Assembly (NCBI GenBank): GCA_013695405.1
Contig: JACDAO010000676.1
Span: 1-5,302 of the forward strand
Reading direction: 5' to 3'
Length of the DNA stretch: 5,302 bases
Origin: Acidobacteriota bacterium
GTDB lineage: Bacteria > Acidobacteriota > Vicinamibacteria > Vicinamibacterales > Vicinamibacteraceae
Position numbers and translations under genes: made by a program. Position 1 is the first letter of the stretch, and every line of letters begins with the position of its first letter. Below the pieces are notes generated by a model that was not told the DNA's origin, searched no databases, and saw only the letters and a list, made by a program, of their open reading frames with translations. This document shows positions 1-5,302 of this stretch, piece by piece.

Positions 1-1335
1 ATCGACGCCTTCACCGAGCGGCTCGACCGCGTGTTCACCCACCCGGTGCTCGGCATGATTGTCTTCCTGCTGGTGATGGGCGGCCTGTTCTACGCGCTGT
101 TCGCGATGGCCGCCGTGCCGATGGACCTGATCGAGTCGACCTTCTCGCTGCTCGGCGAGTACTCGGCCCGGCACCTGCCCGACGGGCCCGTGCGGGCCCT
201 GGTTTCCGAGGGGATCATCAGCGGCGTCGCCGGAACGGTGGTTTTCCTGCCGCAGATCTGTCTGCTGTTCTTCCTGATCAGCCTGCTCGAGGACACCGGC
301 TACCTCGCGCGGGCCGCGTTCGTGATGGACCGCGTGCTGCACCGCTTCGGCCTGCCCGGTCATGCGTTCGTGCCGCTGTTGACCTCGTCGGCGTGCGCGC
401 TGCCCGGGATCATGTCGACGCGCCTGATTCCCAACCGTCGCGACCGGCTGGCGACGATCATGGTCGCGCCGCTGATGAGCTGCTCGGCGCGGCTTCCGGT
501 GTACGTCCTGCTCACCAGCCTGCTGTTCGCCGACCGCCCGCTGCTCGCCGGGATGGCCTTTGCCGGCTGCTACCTGCTCGGCGCCCTGGCCGCATTGATC
601 ACCGCGGTGGTCTTCAGTCGCACCTGGCTGAAGGGTGAGGCCCGGCCGATGGTGCTCGAGTTGCCCAGTTACAAGTGGCCGTCGCTGCGAAACGCGATAT
701 TCACGGCCAAGGACCAGGGCGTGGCCTTTCTGCAAACCGCCGGCACGGTCATCATGGCGATCTGCATCGTGATGTGGTGGCTCAGTGCCTACCCGCACGT
801 CGAGCCGCCGGCCGAAGCCGTGGCGCTGCGGGCGCAGGCCGCCGAGGTCTCGAGCAGCCCGCAGCAGCGTGACGGCCTGCTGGCTCGCGCCGATCTGCTG
901 CAGGCACGTGCCGAACAGAGCGGCACCTTCGCCGGCAAGATCGGGAGGACCCTGCAGCCGGTGTTCGCGCCGCTCGGCTACGACTGGCAACTGACGGTCG
1001 GGGTGCTGACCAGTTTCCTGGCGCGCGAGGTGTTCGTCTCGACGATGTCGGTGCTGGTCGGGGGATCGACCGACGACGAGGTCGATGTCGGGGTCATCCA
1101 CCGCATTCGTACCGCGAGCCGCGAGGACGGCACGCCGCTGTTCACGGCGGCCACTGCAGCCAGTGCGCTGGTGTTCTTCGTGCTTGCCATGCAGTGCCTG
1201 CCGACGCTGACGGTGACGCAGCGCGAGACCGGCGCCTGGCGCTATCCGCTGATTCAGCTGGTCTACATGACCACGCTCGCCTACGTCGCCGCGTTGATTG
1301 TCTACCAGGGGCTCAGGGCTGGAGGGATCGCGTGA
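1..1335 (+). CDS. feoB: Ferrous iron transporter FeoB, C-terminal membrane part (5' end outside window)
   Basis: FeoB carries Fe(II) across the inner membrane; its N-terminal GTPase domain lies upstream, outside this window. The reading frame is open from base 1, so the 444 visible residues are the C-terminal part only. The visible start (RLDRVFTHPVLG) is the usual linker into the membrane domain. Hydrophobic segments lie near residues 16-35, 81-98, 165-206, 241-265, 333-355, 381-403 and 415-438. The two Gate-type core motifs are present: TSSACALPGIMSTR (128-141, Cys132, Pro135) and PLMSCSARLPVY (157-168, Cys161), followed by AREVFVSTM (341-349) and a typical FFVLAMQC (392-399). An Ala/Leu/Gln-rich polar insert at about 268-312 sits before AGKIGRTLQPVFAPLGYDW-like sequence; comparable inserts are common in FeoB. 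The family call is very secure from these motifs. The gene overlaps the next small gene by 4 nt (GTGA), implying translational coupling. Confidence 0.97.
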   Translation: MDAFTERLDRVFTHPVLGMIVFLLVMGGLFYALFAMAAVPMDLIESTFSLLGEYSARHLPDGPVRALVSEGIISGVAGTVVFLPQICLLFFLISLLEDTGYLARAAFVMDRVLHRFGLPGHAFVPLLTSSACALPGIMSTRLIPNRRDRLATIMVAPLMSCSARLPVYVLLTSLLFADRPLLAGMAFAGCYLLGALAALITAVVFSRTWLKGEARPMVLELPSYKWPSLRNAIFTAKDQGVAFLQTAGTVIMAICIVMWWLSAYPHVEPPAEAVALRAQAAEVSSSPQQRDGLLARADLLQARAEQSGTFAGKIGRTLQPVFAPLGYDWQLTVGVLTSFLAREVFVSTMSVLVGGSTDDEVDVGVIHRIRTASREDGTPLFTAATAASALVFFVLAMQCLPTLTVTQRETGAWRYPLIQLVYMTTLAYVAALIVYQGLRAGGIA

Positions 1336-1529
1336 TTCCGGACGGCGTCTCGACCAGCGAGTTGATTCAGCACGCGATCGTCGGACTGGTCGCGCTGTGG
1401 GCGCTCACCGTGGTGTTGCGCAAGGTGCTGGGCGTGTTCGAGAAGCGCCCCGCCAGTCAGGCACCCGCCTGCGGCAACTGCGCCGCCGGGCAGGCCGCGC
1501 ACAAGAAGCCGGGAACGCCCTCGCGCTGA
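1332..1529 (+). CDS. FeoB-associated Cys-rich membrane protein (small)
   Basis: This 65-residue protein starts at GTG 1332-1334, overlapping the feoB TGA (1333-1335). A good Shine-Dalgarno (GGAGGG, 1321-1326) sits 5 nt before that GTG, which decides the start over longer in-frame readings inside feoB. It has one hydrophobic segment (about residues 11-30, rich in V/L/A/W), then a basic stretch (RKVLGVFEKR) and a tail with ACGNC (Cys47 and Cys50, a CxxC pair), ending in a Lys/Arg/Pro-rich tail. Size, position directly behind feoB, single transmembrane helix and Cys pair match the FeoB-associated Cys-rich membrane protein family. Members are thought to assist FeoB, but the molecular role is not established; metal binding or redox sensing by the CxxC is inference. 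It has only two cysteines, at the low end for a protein named Cys-rich. Confidence 0.85.
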   Translation: MIPDGVSTSELIQHAIVGLVALWALTVVLRKVLGVFEKRPASQAPACGNCAAGQAAHKKPGTPSR

Positions 1530-1534
1530 CGAGG
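1519..1534. terminator. Short hairpin at convergent stop codons (possible weak terminator)
   Basis: CCTCG (1519-1523) pairs perfectly with CGAGG (1530-1534) around a 6-nt loop (CGCTGA). The loop contains the TGA of the small feo gene, and the TAG of the opposing amidohydrolase begins at the next base (1535-1537). There is no T-run on either strand, so a standard intrinsic terminator is not supported. The stem is only 5 bp and could be chance in GC-rich DNA. Confidence 0.2.
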
Positions 1535-2821
1535 CTACTTCCTGAACAGATAGTCGAGTGTCACCGAGGTCAGCGCCCGCACCCCGAGCGGCAGCGCGTC
1601 TTCGTCCATGTCGAAGTACTCGGTGTGAATCATCGCGGTGATTTTCTTCTCGGTGTTGCCGACGCCGAGGAAGAAGAACAGTCCGGGAATCTTCTGCTGG
1701 TAGAGCGCGAAGTCCTCGGCGCCCATCTGCGGCGGCGGTGAGGTCAGGCGGTCCCGTCCGCCCATCACCTCGGCAAGCACCGGCACGCTGGCCGACGCCA
1801 GGGTCGGATCGTTGAAGGTCACCGGGTTGCCGGCCGGGAAGTCGAGCGTGAAGGTGGCGCCAGACGCCTCGGTGATGCCCCTGGTGACGCGCTCGATCAG
1901 CGCGCGGACACGCTCGGGCCCGTCCTGGCTCAGCGTCCGGACGGTGCCGGTGAGGACCACCTGGTCGGCGATGATGTTGAAGCGGTTGCCACCGTTGATG
2001 GTGCCAATCGACAGCACGATCGGCTCGGCGGCGTTGTTCATGCGGCTCGGGATGGTCTGCAGCGCCGAGACCACCTGGGCGGCAATCACGACCGGGTCGA
2101 TGCCGGTGTGCGGGTAGGCGGCGTGGGTCTTCTTGCCGACGATCGTCAGGGTGAAGCGGTTGCTGCTGGCCATCGCTGCCCCGACGTTGACGCCGATGGT
2201 GCCGACCTGCAGCGTCGGCATCACGTGCAGGCCGAAGATCGCCGTCGGCGCCGGGCCCGCGAACACGCCCGCCTCGAGCATGCGTTCGGCGCCGCTCTTG
2301 CCGCCGTCCGGGTCGCCTTCCTCGGCGGGCTGGAACAGGAACACCACCGTTCCCGGAATCTCGGCGCGCATCCCGGCGAGCACTTCCGCCACGCCGAGGC
2401 CGATCGAGACGTGGCCGTCATGGCCGCACGCGTGCTTGACGTTGGCGACCGTCGACTTGTAGGGCACCTCGATCAGCTCGGGGATCGGCAGCGCATCCAT
2501 GTCGGCACGCACCCCGACCACCTTGCCGGGCCGCCCGCCCCTGAGCACGCCGACCACGCCGGTCACCCCGACCTGCTCGCGCACCTCGTCGAACTTCAGG
2601 GCGCGCAGGCGGTCGGCAACCAGCTTTGCGGTGCGGATCTCGCGGAACCCGAGTTCCGGGTGCCGGTGGATGTCACGTCGCACCTCGACCAGCCGTGGGC
2701 GCAATGCCGCGGCCTGCTGGGCCACGCGCTGACGCATCGGCTCGGGCACGCTGATGTCTTGCGCGCCAGCACCGACAGGCAGGAACACGATCAGGGCGAG
2801 GAGGGGCGACCGCAGCTGCAT
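1535..2821 (-). CDS. Exported M20D-family amidohydrolase (metallopeptidase-like)
   Basis: Predicted zinc-type amidohydrolase of the M20D group (hippurate hydrolase / IAA-amino acid hydrolase / N-acyl amino acid hydrolase), cleaving an amide bond on N-acylated amino acids; the exact substrate cannot be read from sequence. The ATG at 2821 gives 428 residues with a Sec-type signal peptide (MQLRSP then a hydrophobic stretch, likely cut near GAGA|QD, residue 20/21), so it should act outside the cytoplasm. Motifs in order: RRDIHRHPELGFRE (48-61), RADMDALPI (105-113), HACGHDGH (130-137; ligands Cys132 and His134), QPAEEG (164-169; Glu167/168), GLH (197-199; His199), KKTHAAYPH (230-238) in the dimerisation lid domain (about 215-325), MGAEDF (366-371) and IHTEYFDMDE (398-407; His399). 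All expected metal and catalytic positions are present. An in-frame GTG at 2890 would add 23 residues before the signal peptide and run through repeat DNA, so I reject it. No clear Shine-Dalgarno precedes the ATG. It converges with the feo unit and diverges from the M19 dipeptidase. Confidence 0.93.
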   Translation of the reverse strand: MQLRSPLLALIVFLPVGAGAQDISVPEPMRQRVAQQAAALRPRLVEVRRDIHRHPELGFREIRTAKLVADRLRALKFDEVREQVGVTGVVGVLRGGRPGKVVGVRADMDALPIPELIEVPYKSTVANVKHACGHDGHVSIGLGVAEVLAGMRAEIPGTVVFLFQPAEEGDPDGGKSGAERMLEAGVFAGPAPTAIFGLHVMPTLQVGTIGVNVGAAMASSNRFTLTIVGKKTHAAYPHTGIDPVVIAAQVVSALQTIPSRMNNAAEPIVLSIGTINGGNRFNIIADQVVLTGTVRTLSQDGPERVRALIERVTRGITEASGATFTLDFPAGNPVTFNDPTLASASVPVLAEVMGGRDRLTSPPPQMGAEDFALYQQKIPGLFFFLGVGNTEKKITAMIHTEYFDMDEDALPLGVRALTSVTLDYLFRK

Positions 2822-2951
2822 GGTTCGGGCATGGTAATGCACGGACCGGTCGATCGAGCCGTACCGGGCATTCGGGCATTCAGGCTTCACGGGCTTCAGC
2901 CTTCAGGCATCAGGCATCGGGCGCGGTCGGCAGCGTGTAGGATCGACGGTC
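2822..2951. promoter_or_regulatory. Divergent intergenic region between M20 and M19 genes
   Basis: This 130-nt gap separates two divergently read start codons and must carry promoters for both. TACCAT on the minus strand (plus-strand 2831-2836) ends 9 nt before the M20 ATG; TAGGAT on the plus strand (2938-2943) ends 8 nt before the M19 ATG. Each matches 4 of 6 bases of the TATAAT consensus, and neither has a recognisable TTGACA-like -35 at 16-18 nt. An 8-bp perfect palindrome TCGATCGA (2850-2857) and an inverted pair CCGGT (2846-2850) / ACCGG (2863-2867) lie between them and could be an operator, but such short GC-rich palindromes arise by chance. Promoter assignment is inference. Confidence 0.4.
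2865..2924. repeat. Imperfect 7-8 nt tandem repeat array, consensus C(A/G)GGC(A/T)T
   Basis: Eight successive units begin at 2865, 2873, 2881, 2890, 2897, 2904, 2911 and 2918: CGGGCAT, CGGGCAT, CAGGCTT, CGGGCTT, CAGCCTT, CAGGCAT, CAGGCAT and CGGGCGC. Spacing is 8, 8, 9, 7, 7, 7 and 7 nt, the extra bases being one T, one T and CA. The last unit is degenerate. The array ends 27 nt before the M19 start and lies 44 nt upstream of the M20 start. It is non-coding under the start sites chosen here. Possible natures are a slippage-prone simple repeat or a cluster of regulator-binding sites; the sequence alone does not decide. Confidence 0.75.
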
Positions 2952-4280
2952 ATGCGACTGATCACGCGTTGTGCCGTCACCGCAGTGCTGGCCACGTCCG
3001 CGGTCGTGCCGGCGCTGGCCCAGTCGACCTCTGCCGCCGCGTCACCGCGGGAAGTCAGTGGCGTTGTCGAGGCGCCGTTGGCGCGCGCCCGCGCGCTGAT
3101 GAAGGACGTGCCGCTGATCGACGGGCACAACGACCTGCCGTGGGCGATGCGCGAGGGGACGCGCTACGACTTCGACAAGGTCGACATCGCGAAGAGTCAG
3201 CCGCAGCTGATGACCGATATCCCGAGGATTCGCGCCGGGCATCTCGGCGGGCAGTTCTGGTCGGTGTACGTGCCGGCCACGCTGCAGGGCGATGCCGCGG
3301 TCAGTGCCACGCTCGAGCAGGTCGACGCGGTCTACGAGATGCTGCGGCGCTACCCCGAGACCTTTGCGCTGGCCCGGACGGCGGCTGACGTCGAACGCGC
3401 CTTCAAGGACGGCAAGGTGGCCTCGATGATCGGCGTCGAGGGCGGCCACTCGATCGACAGCTCGCTCGGCACGCTGCGGATGTTCAGCCGTCTCGGCGCC
3501 CGTTACATGACGCTGGCGTATGGCACTGACCTGCCCTGGGCCGGTGCGGCGGGCGAGGACACACAGGGCCTGTCGCCGTTCGGTCAGGAAGTGGTCCGCG
3601 AGATGAACCGGCTCGGCATGCTGGTCGACCTCAGTCACACGTCGACGAGGACGATGGCCGATGCGCTGCGGGTGACCCAGGCCCCGGTGATCTTCTCGCA
3701 CTCGTCGGCGCGCGCGGTGTGCGACGTGCCGCGCAACGTCCCAGACGACATCCTGCGCCAGTTGCCGCGCAATGGCGGCGTCGTGATGGTGACCTTCGTG
3801 CCCGGATTCATCTCCGAGGACGCGGCGGCGGCCTCGCGCCGGACGCAGGCCCAAGTCGCGCAGTTCCTGACGCAATTCCCGGACAACCCTGCCGCCCGGC
3901 AGCAGGCCCTGGTTGAATGGCGCACGAGCAATCCGGAGCCGCGGGCGACGCTGGCGCAGGTCGCCGATCACATCGACCACATCCGCACGGTCGCGGGCAT
4001 CGACCACCTCGGGCTCGGCGGTGACTTCGACGGCATCACGTCGGTGGTGCAGGGTCTCGAGGACGTCAGCACCTACCCCGCCCTGGTCGCCGAGCTGCTG
4101 CGCCGCGGCTACTCGGACACCGACGTCAGGAAGATCCTCGGGCTCAACGTGCTGCGGGTGATGCGCCGTGCCGAGGAGGTCGCGACGCGGCTGCAGGGCG
4201 CCGGGGCGCCGTCGATCAAGACCATCGATCAGCTCGACGGCGTTGCTCGCAAGGGCCAGCCGGTCACGCCGGCACGCTGA
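2952..4280 (+). CDS. Exported M19 membrane dipeptidase (renal dipeptidase family)
   Basis: Predicted zinc dipeptidase of peptidase family M19, hydrolysing dipeptides, in some members including those with a C-terminal D-residue. The 442-residue protein begins [10 protein letters not shown] with a Sec-type signal peptide, likely cut after ALA (residue 23), so it is exported. The metal ligand set is complete by comparison with human renal dipeptidase: GHND (His59, Asp61), GVEGGHS (Glu163), LSHTS (His229), FSHSSARAV (His250), and GGDFDG (Asp358) as the conserved aspartate. The 21-residue step between the two histidines equals that of the mammalian enzyme; the His250-Asp358 stretch is about 40 residues longer, a difference I recall from many bacterial members. 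ATG 2952 is chosen because it opens directly into the signal peptide; an AGGA (2939-2942) 9 nt upstream is a weak Shine-Dalgarno. It diverges from the M20 gene and is followed after 4 nt by the SGNH gene. Cys7 is not in a lipobox context. Confidence 0.95.
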   Translation: MRLITRCAVTAVLATSAVVPALAQSTSAAASPREVSGVVEAPLARARALMKDVPLIDGHNDLPWAMREGTRYDFDKVDIAKSQPQLMTDIPRIRAGHLGGQFWSVYVPATLQGDAAVSATLEQVDAVYEMLRRYPETFALARTAADVERAFKDGKVASMIGVEGGHSIDSSLGTLRMFSRLGARYMTLAYGTDLPWAGAAGEDTQGLSPFGQEVVREMNRLGMLVDLSHTSTRTMADALRVTQAPVIFSHSSARAVCDVPRNVPDDILRQLPRNGGVVMVTFVPGFISEDAAAASRRTQAQVAQFLTQFPDNPAARQQALVEWRTSNPEPRATLAQVADHIDHIRTVAGIDHLGLGGDFDGITSVVQGLEDVSTYPALVAELLRRGYSDTDVRKILGLNVLRVMRRAEEVATRLQGAGAPSIKTIDQLDGVARKGQPVTPAR

Positions 4281-4284
4281 TCAC

Positions 4285-4899
4285 GTGGACGACCGCACGC
4301 GCCTGACGATCGTGGCGCTCGGCGACTCGACCACCGCCGGCACGCCCGGGTTCCGATCGCCAATCGAGTCGCCGCCACACGGTGAGGGCGACCGCACCAG
4401 CCAGTTCGCGTACTGGATGATGCAGGTGCGACCGGCGTGGCTGGTGCACAATCGCGGCGTCGACGGCCAGCGCAGCGATCAGATCGCCGCGCGCTTCGAT
4501 CGCGACGTGCTGGCGGTGCGCCCCGACGCGCTGATCCTGCTCGCGGGCGTCAACGACGTGTACCAGGGCCTGCCTCCGACCACGGTCGAGGACGTGCTCG
4601 GCGACCTGTACGCCCGCGCCGGGACTGCGGGCATCCCGGTCGTGGCTTGTTCGATCGTGCCGTACGACACCGCCACCCCCGCGCAGAACGTCGCGATGCA
4701 CGCGATCAACGCGTGGATCCGGGCTCACGCGGCCACGACGCCCGGCCTGGTGTTTTGCGACACGCGTGCCGCGGTGGCCAGTCCACGGGATCCGGACCGC
4801 CTGCTCGATTCGCCGGACGGCTTGCACCCGTCGCCCGCAGGCTACCGGGCGATGGCCTATGCGCTGGTGGCGGCCCTCGACGCGCTGCAGATTCCGTAG
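4285..4899 (+). CDS. SGNH/GDSL-type hydrolase (esterase/lipase-like)
   Basis: This 204-residue protein has the conserved SGNH blocks in order: block I ALGDSTTAG (11-19, nucleophile Ser15), block II NRGVDG (56-61, oxyanion Gly58), block III GVND (88-91, Asn90), and block V DGLHP (178-182, Asp178 and His181). It should be a serine hydrolase acting on esters or acyl groups; substrate is unknown. Length fits compact TesA-like/GDSL esterases. I start it at GTG 4285, 4 nt after the dipeptidase TGA, because the first beta strand (LTIVALGDS) begins eight residues before Ser15. The in-frame ATG at 4168 would add 39 low-complexity Arg/Ser-rich residues read out of frame through the dipeptidase tail. 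No clear Shine-Dalgarno is seen, so translation may depend on ribosomes finishing the dipeptidase. No signal peptide or membrane segment is visible, so a cytoplasmic location is likely, in contrast to the exported enzyme upstream. Confidence 0.9.
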   Translation: MDDRTRLTIVALGDSTTAGTPGFRSPIESPPHGEGDRTSQFAYWMMQVRPAWLVHNRGVDGQRSDQIAARFDRDVLAVRPDALILLAGVNDVYQGLPPTTVEDVLGDLYARAGTAGIPVVACSIVPYDTATPAQNVAMHAINAWIRAHAATTPGLVFCDTRAAVASPRDPDRLLDSPDGLHPSPAGYRAMAYALVAALDALQIP

Positions 4900-4933
4900 C
4901 CGGCGTGCGGCCAGGTAATGTGACCCTCGGCAA

Positions 4934-4957
4934 GACCAGCCTGGGGCTAGCCTGGTC
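4934..4957. terminator. Hairpin between convergent SGNH and GluQRS genes (possible terminator)
   Basis: GACCAG (4934-4939) pairs with CTGGTC (4952-4957); after one C-C mismatch (4940/4951) the stem continues with C4941-G4950, T4942-A4949 and a G-T wobble (4943/4948), closing a GGGC loop. The GluQRS stop codon (minus-strand TAG, 4947-4949) lies inside it. It sits 34 nt past the SGNH stop, a suitable place for terminating that transcript. No T-run follows on either strand, so it may be a weak or factor-assisted terminator, or chance. The rest of the 47-nt gap (4900-4946) holds only a smaller 4-bp inverted pair, GCCG (4899-4902) / CGGC (4908-4911), at the SGNH stop. Confidence 0.35.
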
Positions 4958-5302
4958 CCGGCAGGATCAGCGGGCCGAGCGCAAGCCGGTCGGGTCGCCA
5001 CAGCGGCAGCGCCTCGTCGAGCGATGCCGCCCCCGGCACGCCCAACCACGGCAGGACCGTGCGCCAGACGTCGGCAGGCGTGGCCCCGGCGTCCCGCAGC
5101 GCGCCGACGTGGGCCGACCCGTGCGACTTGGACAGCTTGCGGCCGTCGGCGCCGACGATCAGCGGGGTGTGCAGCCAATCCGGCGGGGCCGCACCGAGCG
5201 CCTGCCACAGCTGCACCTGCACCGCCGTGTGGTCGAGCAGATCGCCGCCGCGCACCACGTCGGTGACGCCGTCGGCGATGTCGTCGGCCACCACAGCCAG
5301 GT
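4947..5302 (-). CDS. gluQ: Glutamyl-Q tRNA(Asp) synthetase, C-terminal part (5' end outside window)
   Basis: GluQRS is a truncated class I glutamyl-tRNA synthetase relative that attaches glutamate to queuosine at position 34 of tRNA(Asp) in the cytoplasm. The frame is open to the right edge, so only the last 117 complete residues are visible; roughly the first 180, including the HIGH motif and zinc site, are off the window. The visible part reads [20 protein letters not shown], the characteristic class Ic stretch, then [19 protein letters not shown], where KLSKS is the class I KMSKS signature. Only about 58 residues follow KLSKS before the stop, so the anticodon-binding domain of true GltX (over 200 residues) is absent; this separates GluQRS from GltX. 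The GTG at 5294 is internal to the conserved block and is not the start. It converges with the SGNH gene. Its presence implies that the organism makes or salvages queuosine. Confidence 0.9.
   Translation of the reverse strand, partial: LAVVADDIADGVTDVVRGGDLLDHTAVQVQLWQALGAAPPDWLHTPLIVGADGRKLSKSHGSAHVGALRDAGATPADVWRTVLPWLGVPGAASLDEALPLWRPDRLALGPLILPGPG

Noticed and set aside
1194..1331. N-terminal extension of the small feo gene into feoB
   Set aside because: A strong Shine-Dalgarno and a GTG at 1332 give a protein of family-typical length; the upstream residues are out-of-frame feoB.
2850..2857. TCGATCGA palindrome as a defined operator
   Set aside because: An 8-bp palindrome of this composition is not rare in GC-rich DNA and the flanks do not extend the symmetry cleanly; kept only as a remark in the intergenic entry.
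2822..2890. N-terminal extension of the M20 gene from GTG 2890
   Set aside because: It would place 23 charged residues ahead of a clear signal peptide and translate part of the tandem repeat array; ATG 2821 is the better start.
2952..2972. Lipoprotein signal in M19 (Cys at residue 7)
   Set aside because: The Cys lies before the hydrophobic core and is not preceded by a lipobox, so signal peptidase I cleavage near residue 23 is more plausible.
2108..3388. Long plus-strand open frame (426 codons) spanning the M20 gene, intergenic region and start of M19
   Set aside because: It is antisense to the M20 gene and then out of frame with M19. Its translation is rich in His/Arg/Ala/Gly with no recognisable domain, as expected from high-GC shadow frames.
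3042..4007. Minus-strand open frame (321 codons) opposite the M19 dipeptidase
   Set aside because: The M19 frame has all its metal-ligand motifs intact, and the antisense translation is Arg/His-rich low complexity, typical of GC-rich shadow reading.
4168..4284. N-terminal extension of the SGNH gene from ATG 4168
   Set aside because: The extra residues are Arg/Ser-rich and come from the dipeptidase coding sequence in another frame; the conserved fold begins just after GTG 4285.
4264..5208. Minus-strand open frame (314 codons) opposite the SGNH gene and overlapping GluQRS in another frame
   Set aside because: Both SGNH and GluQRS carry clear family motifs in their own frames; this frame shows no domain and has Arg/Ala/Gly-biased composition.
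1..5302. Search for a novel defence, mobile or RNA-based system
   Set aside because: No transposase, integrase, CRISPR repeat, tRNA/rRNA or structured RNA candidate was seen, and every substantial coding stretch belongs to a known family with intact motifs.

Overview
The window is gene-dense, GC-rich bacterial chromosome with strong G/C bias at third codon positions and few, short intergenic gaps. Protein flavour suggests a free-living, high-GC, Gram-negative-type bacterium: a FeoB of the 'SSAC/CSARLPVY' variety, two exported peptidase-family enzymes with Sec-type signal peptides, and a stand-alone GluQRS. Acidobacteriota (for example Vicinamibacteria-like soil lineages) is my best guess, but this is inference from protein style and composition, with no taxonomic marker in the window.

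Layout, left to right. (1) 1-1335 (+): the C-terminal membrane half of the ferrous iron transporter FeoB, cut by the window edge. (2) 1332-1529 (+): a 65-residue FeoB-associated Cys-rich membrane protein whose GTG start overlaps the feoB stop; the two form one translationally coupled iron-uptake unit. (3) 1535-2821 (-): an exported M20D-type amidohydrolase, converging tail to tail on the feo unit with only 5 nt between stop codons. (4) 2822-2951: a 130-nt divergent intergenic region holding an imperfect array of eight 7-8 nt repeats and two -10-like hexamers very close to the flanking start codons. (5) 2952-4280 (+): an exported M19 membrane (renal-type) dipeptidase. (6) 4285-4899 (+): an SGNH/GDSL hydrolase starting 4 nt after the dipeptidase stop, probably co-transcribed. 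(7) 4947-5302 (-): the C-terminal part of glutamyl-Q tRNA(Asp) synthetase, converging on the SGNH gene, with a hairpin at the junction.

Functionally this is three neighbouring modules: ferrous iron uptake (feoB plus small partner), extracytoplasmic hydrolysis of N-acyl amino acids and dipeptides (divergent M20/M19 pair, with an SGNH esterase-like gene behind M19), and tRNA wobble-base modification (GluQRS). Nearly all DNA is explained by recognisable protein families. I found no mobile element, CRISPR array, RNA gene or convincing novel system. The most noteworthy non-coding signal is the heptamer-like repeat array between the two peptidase genes.
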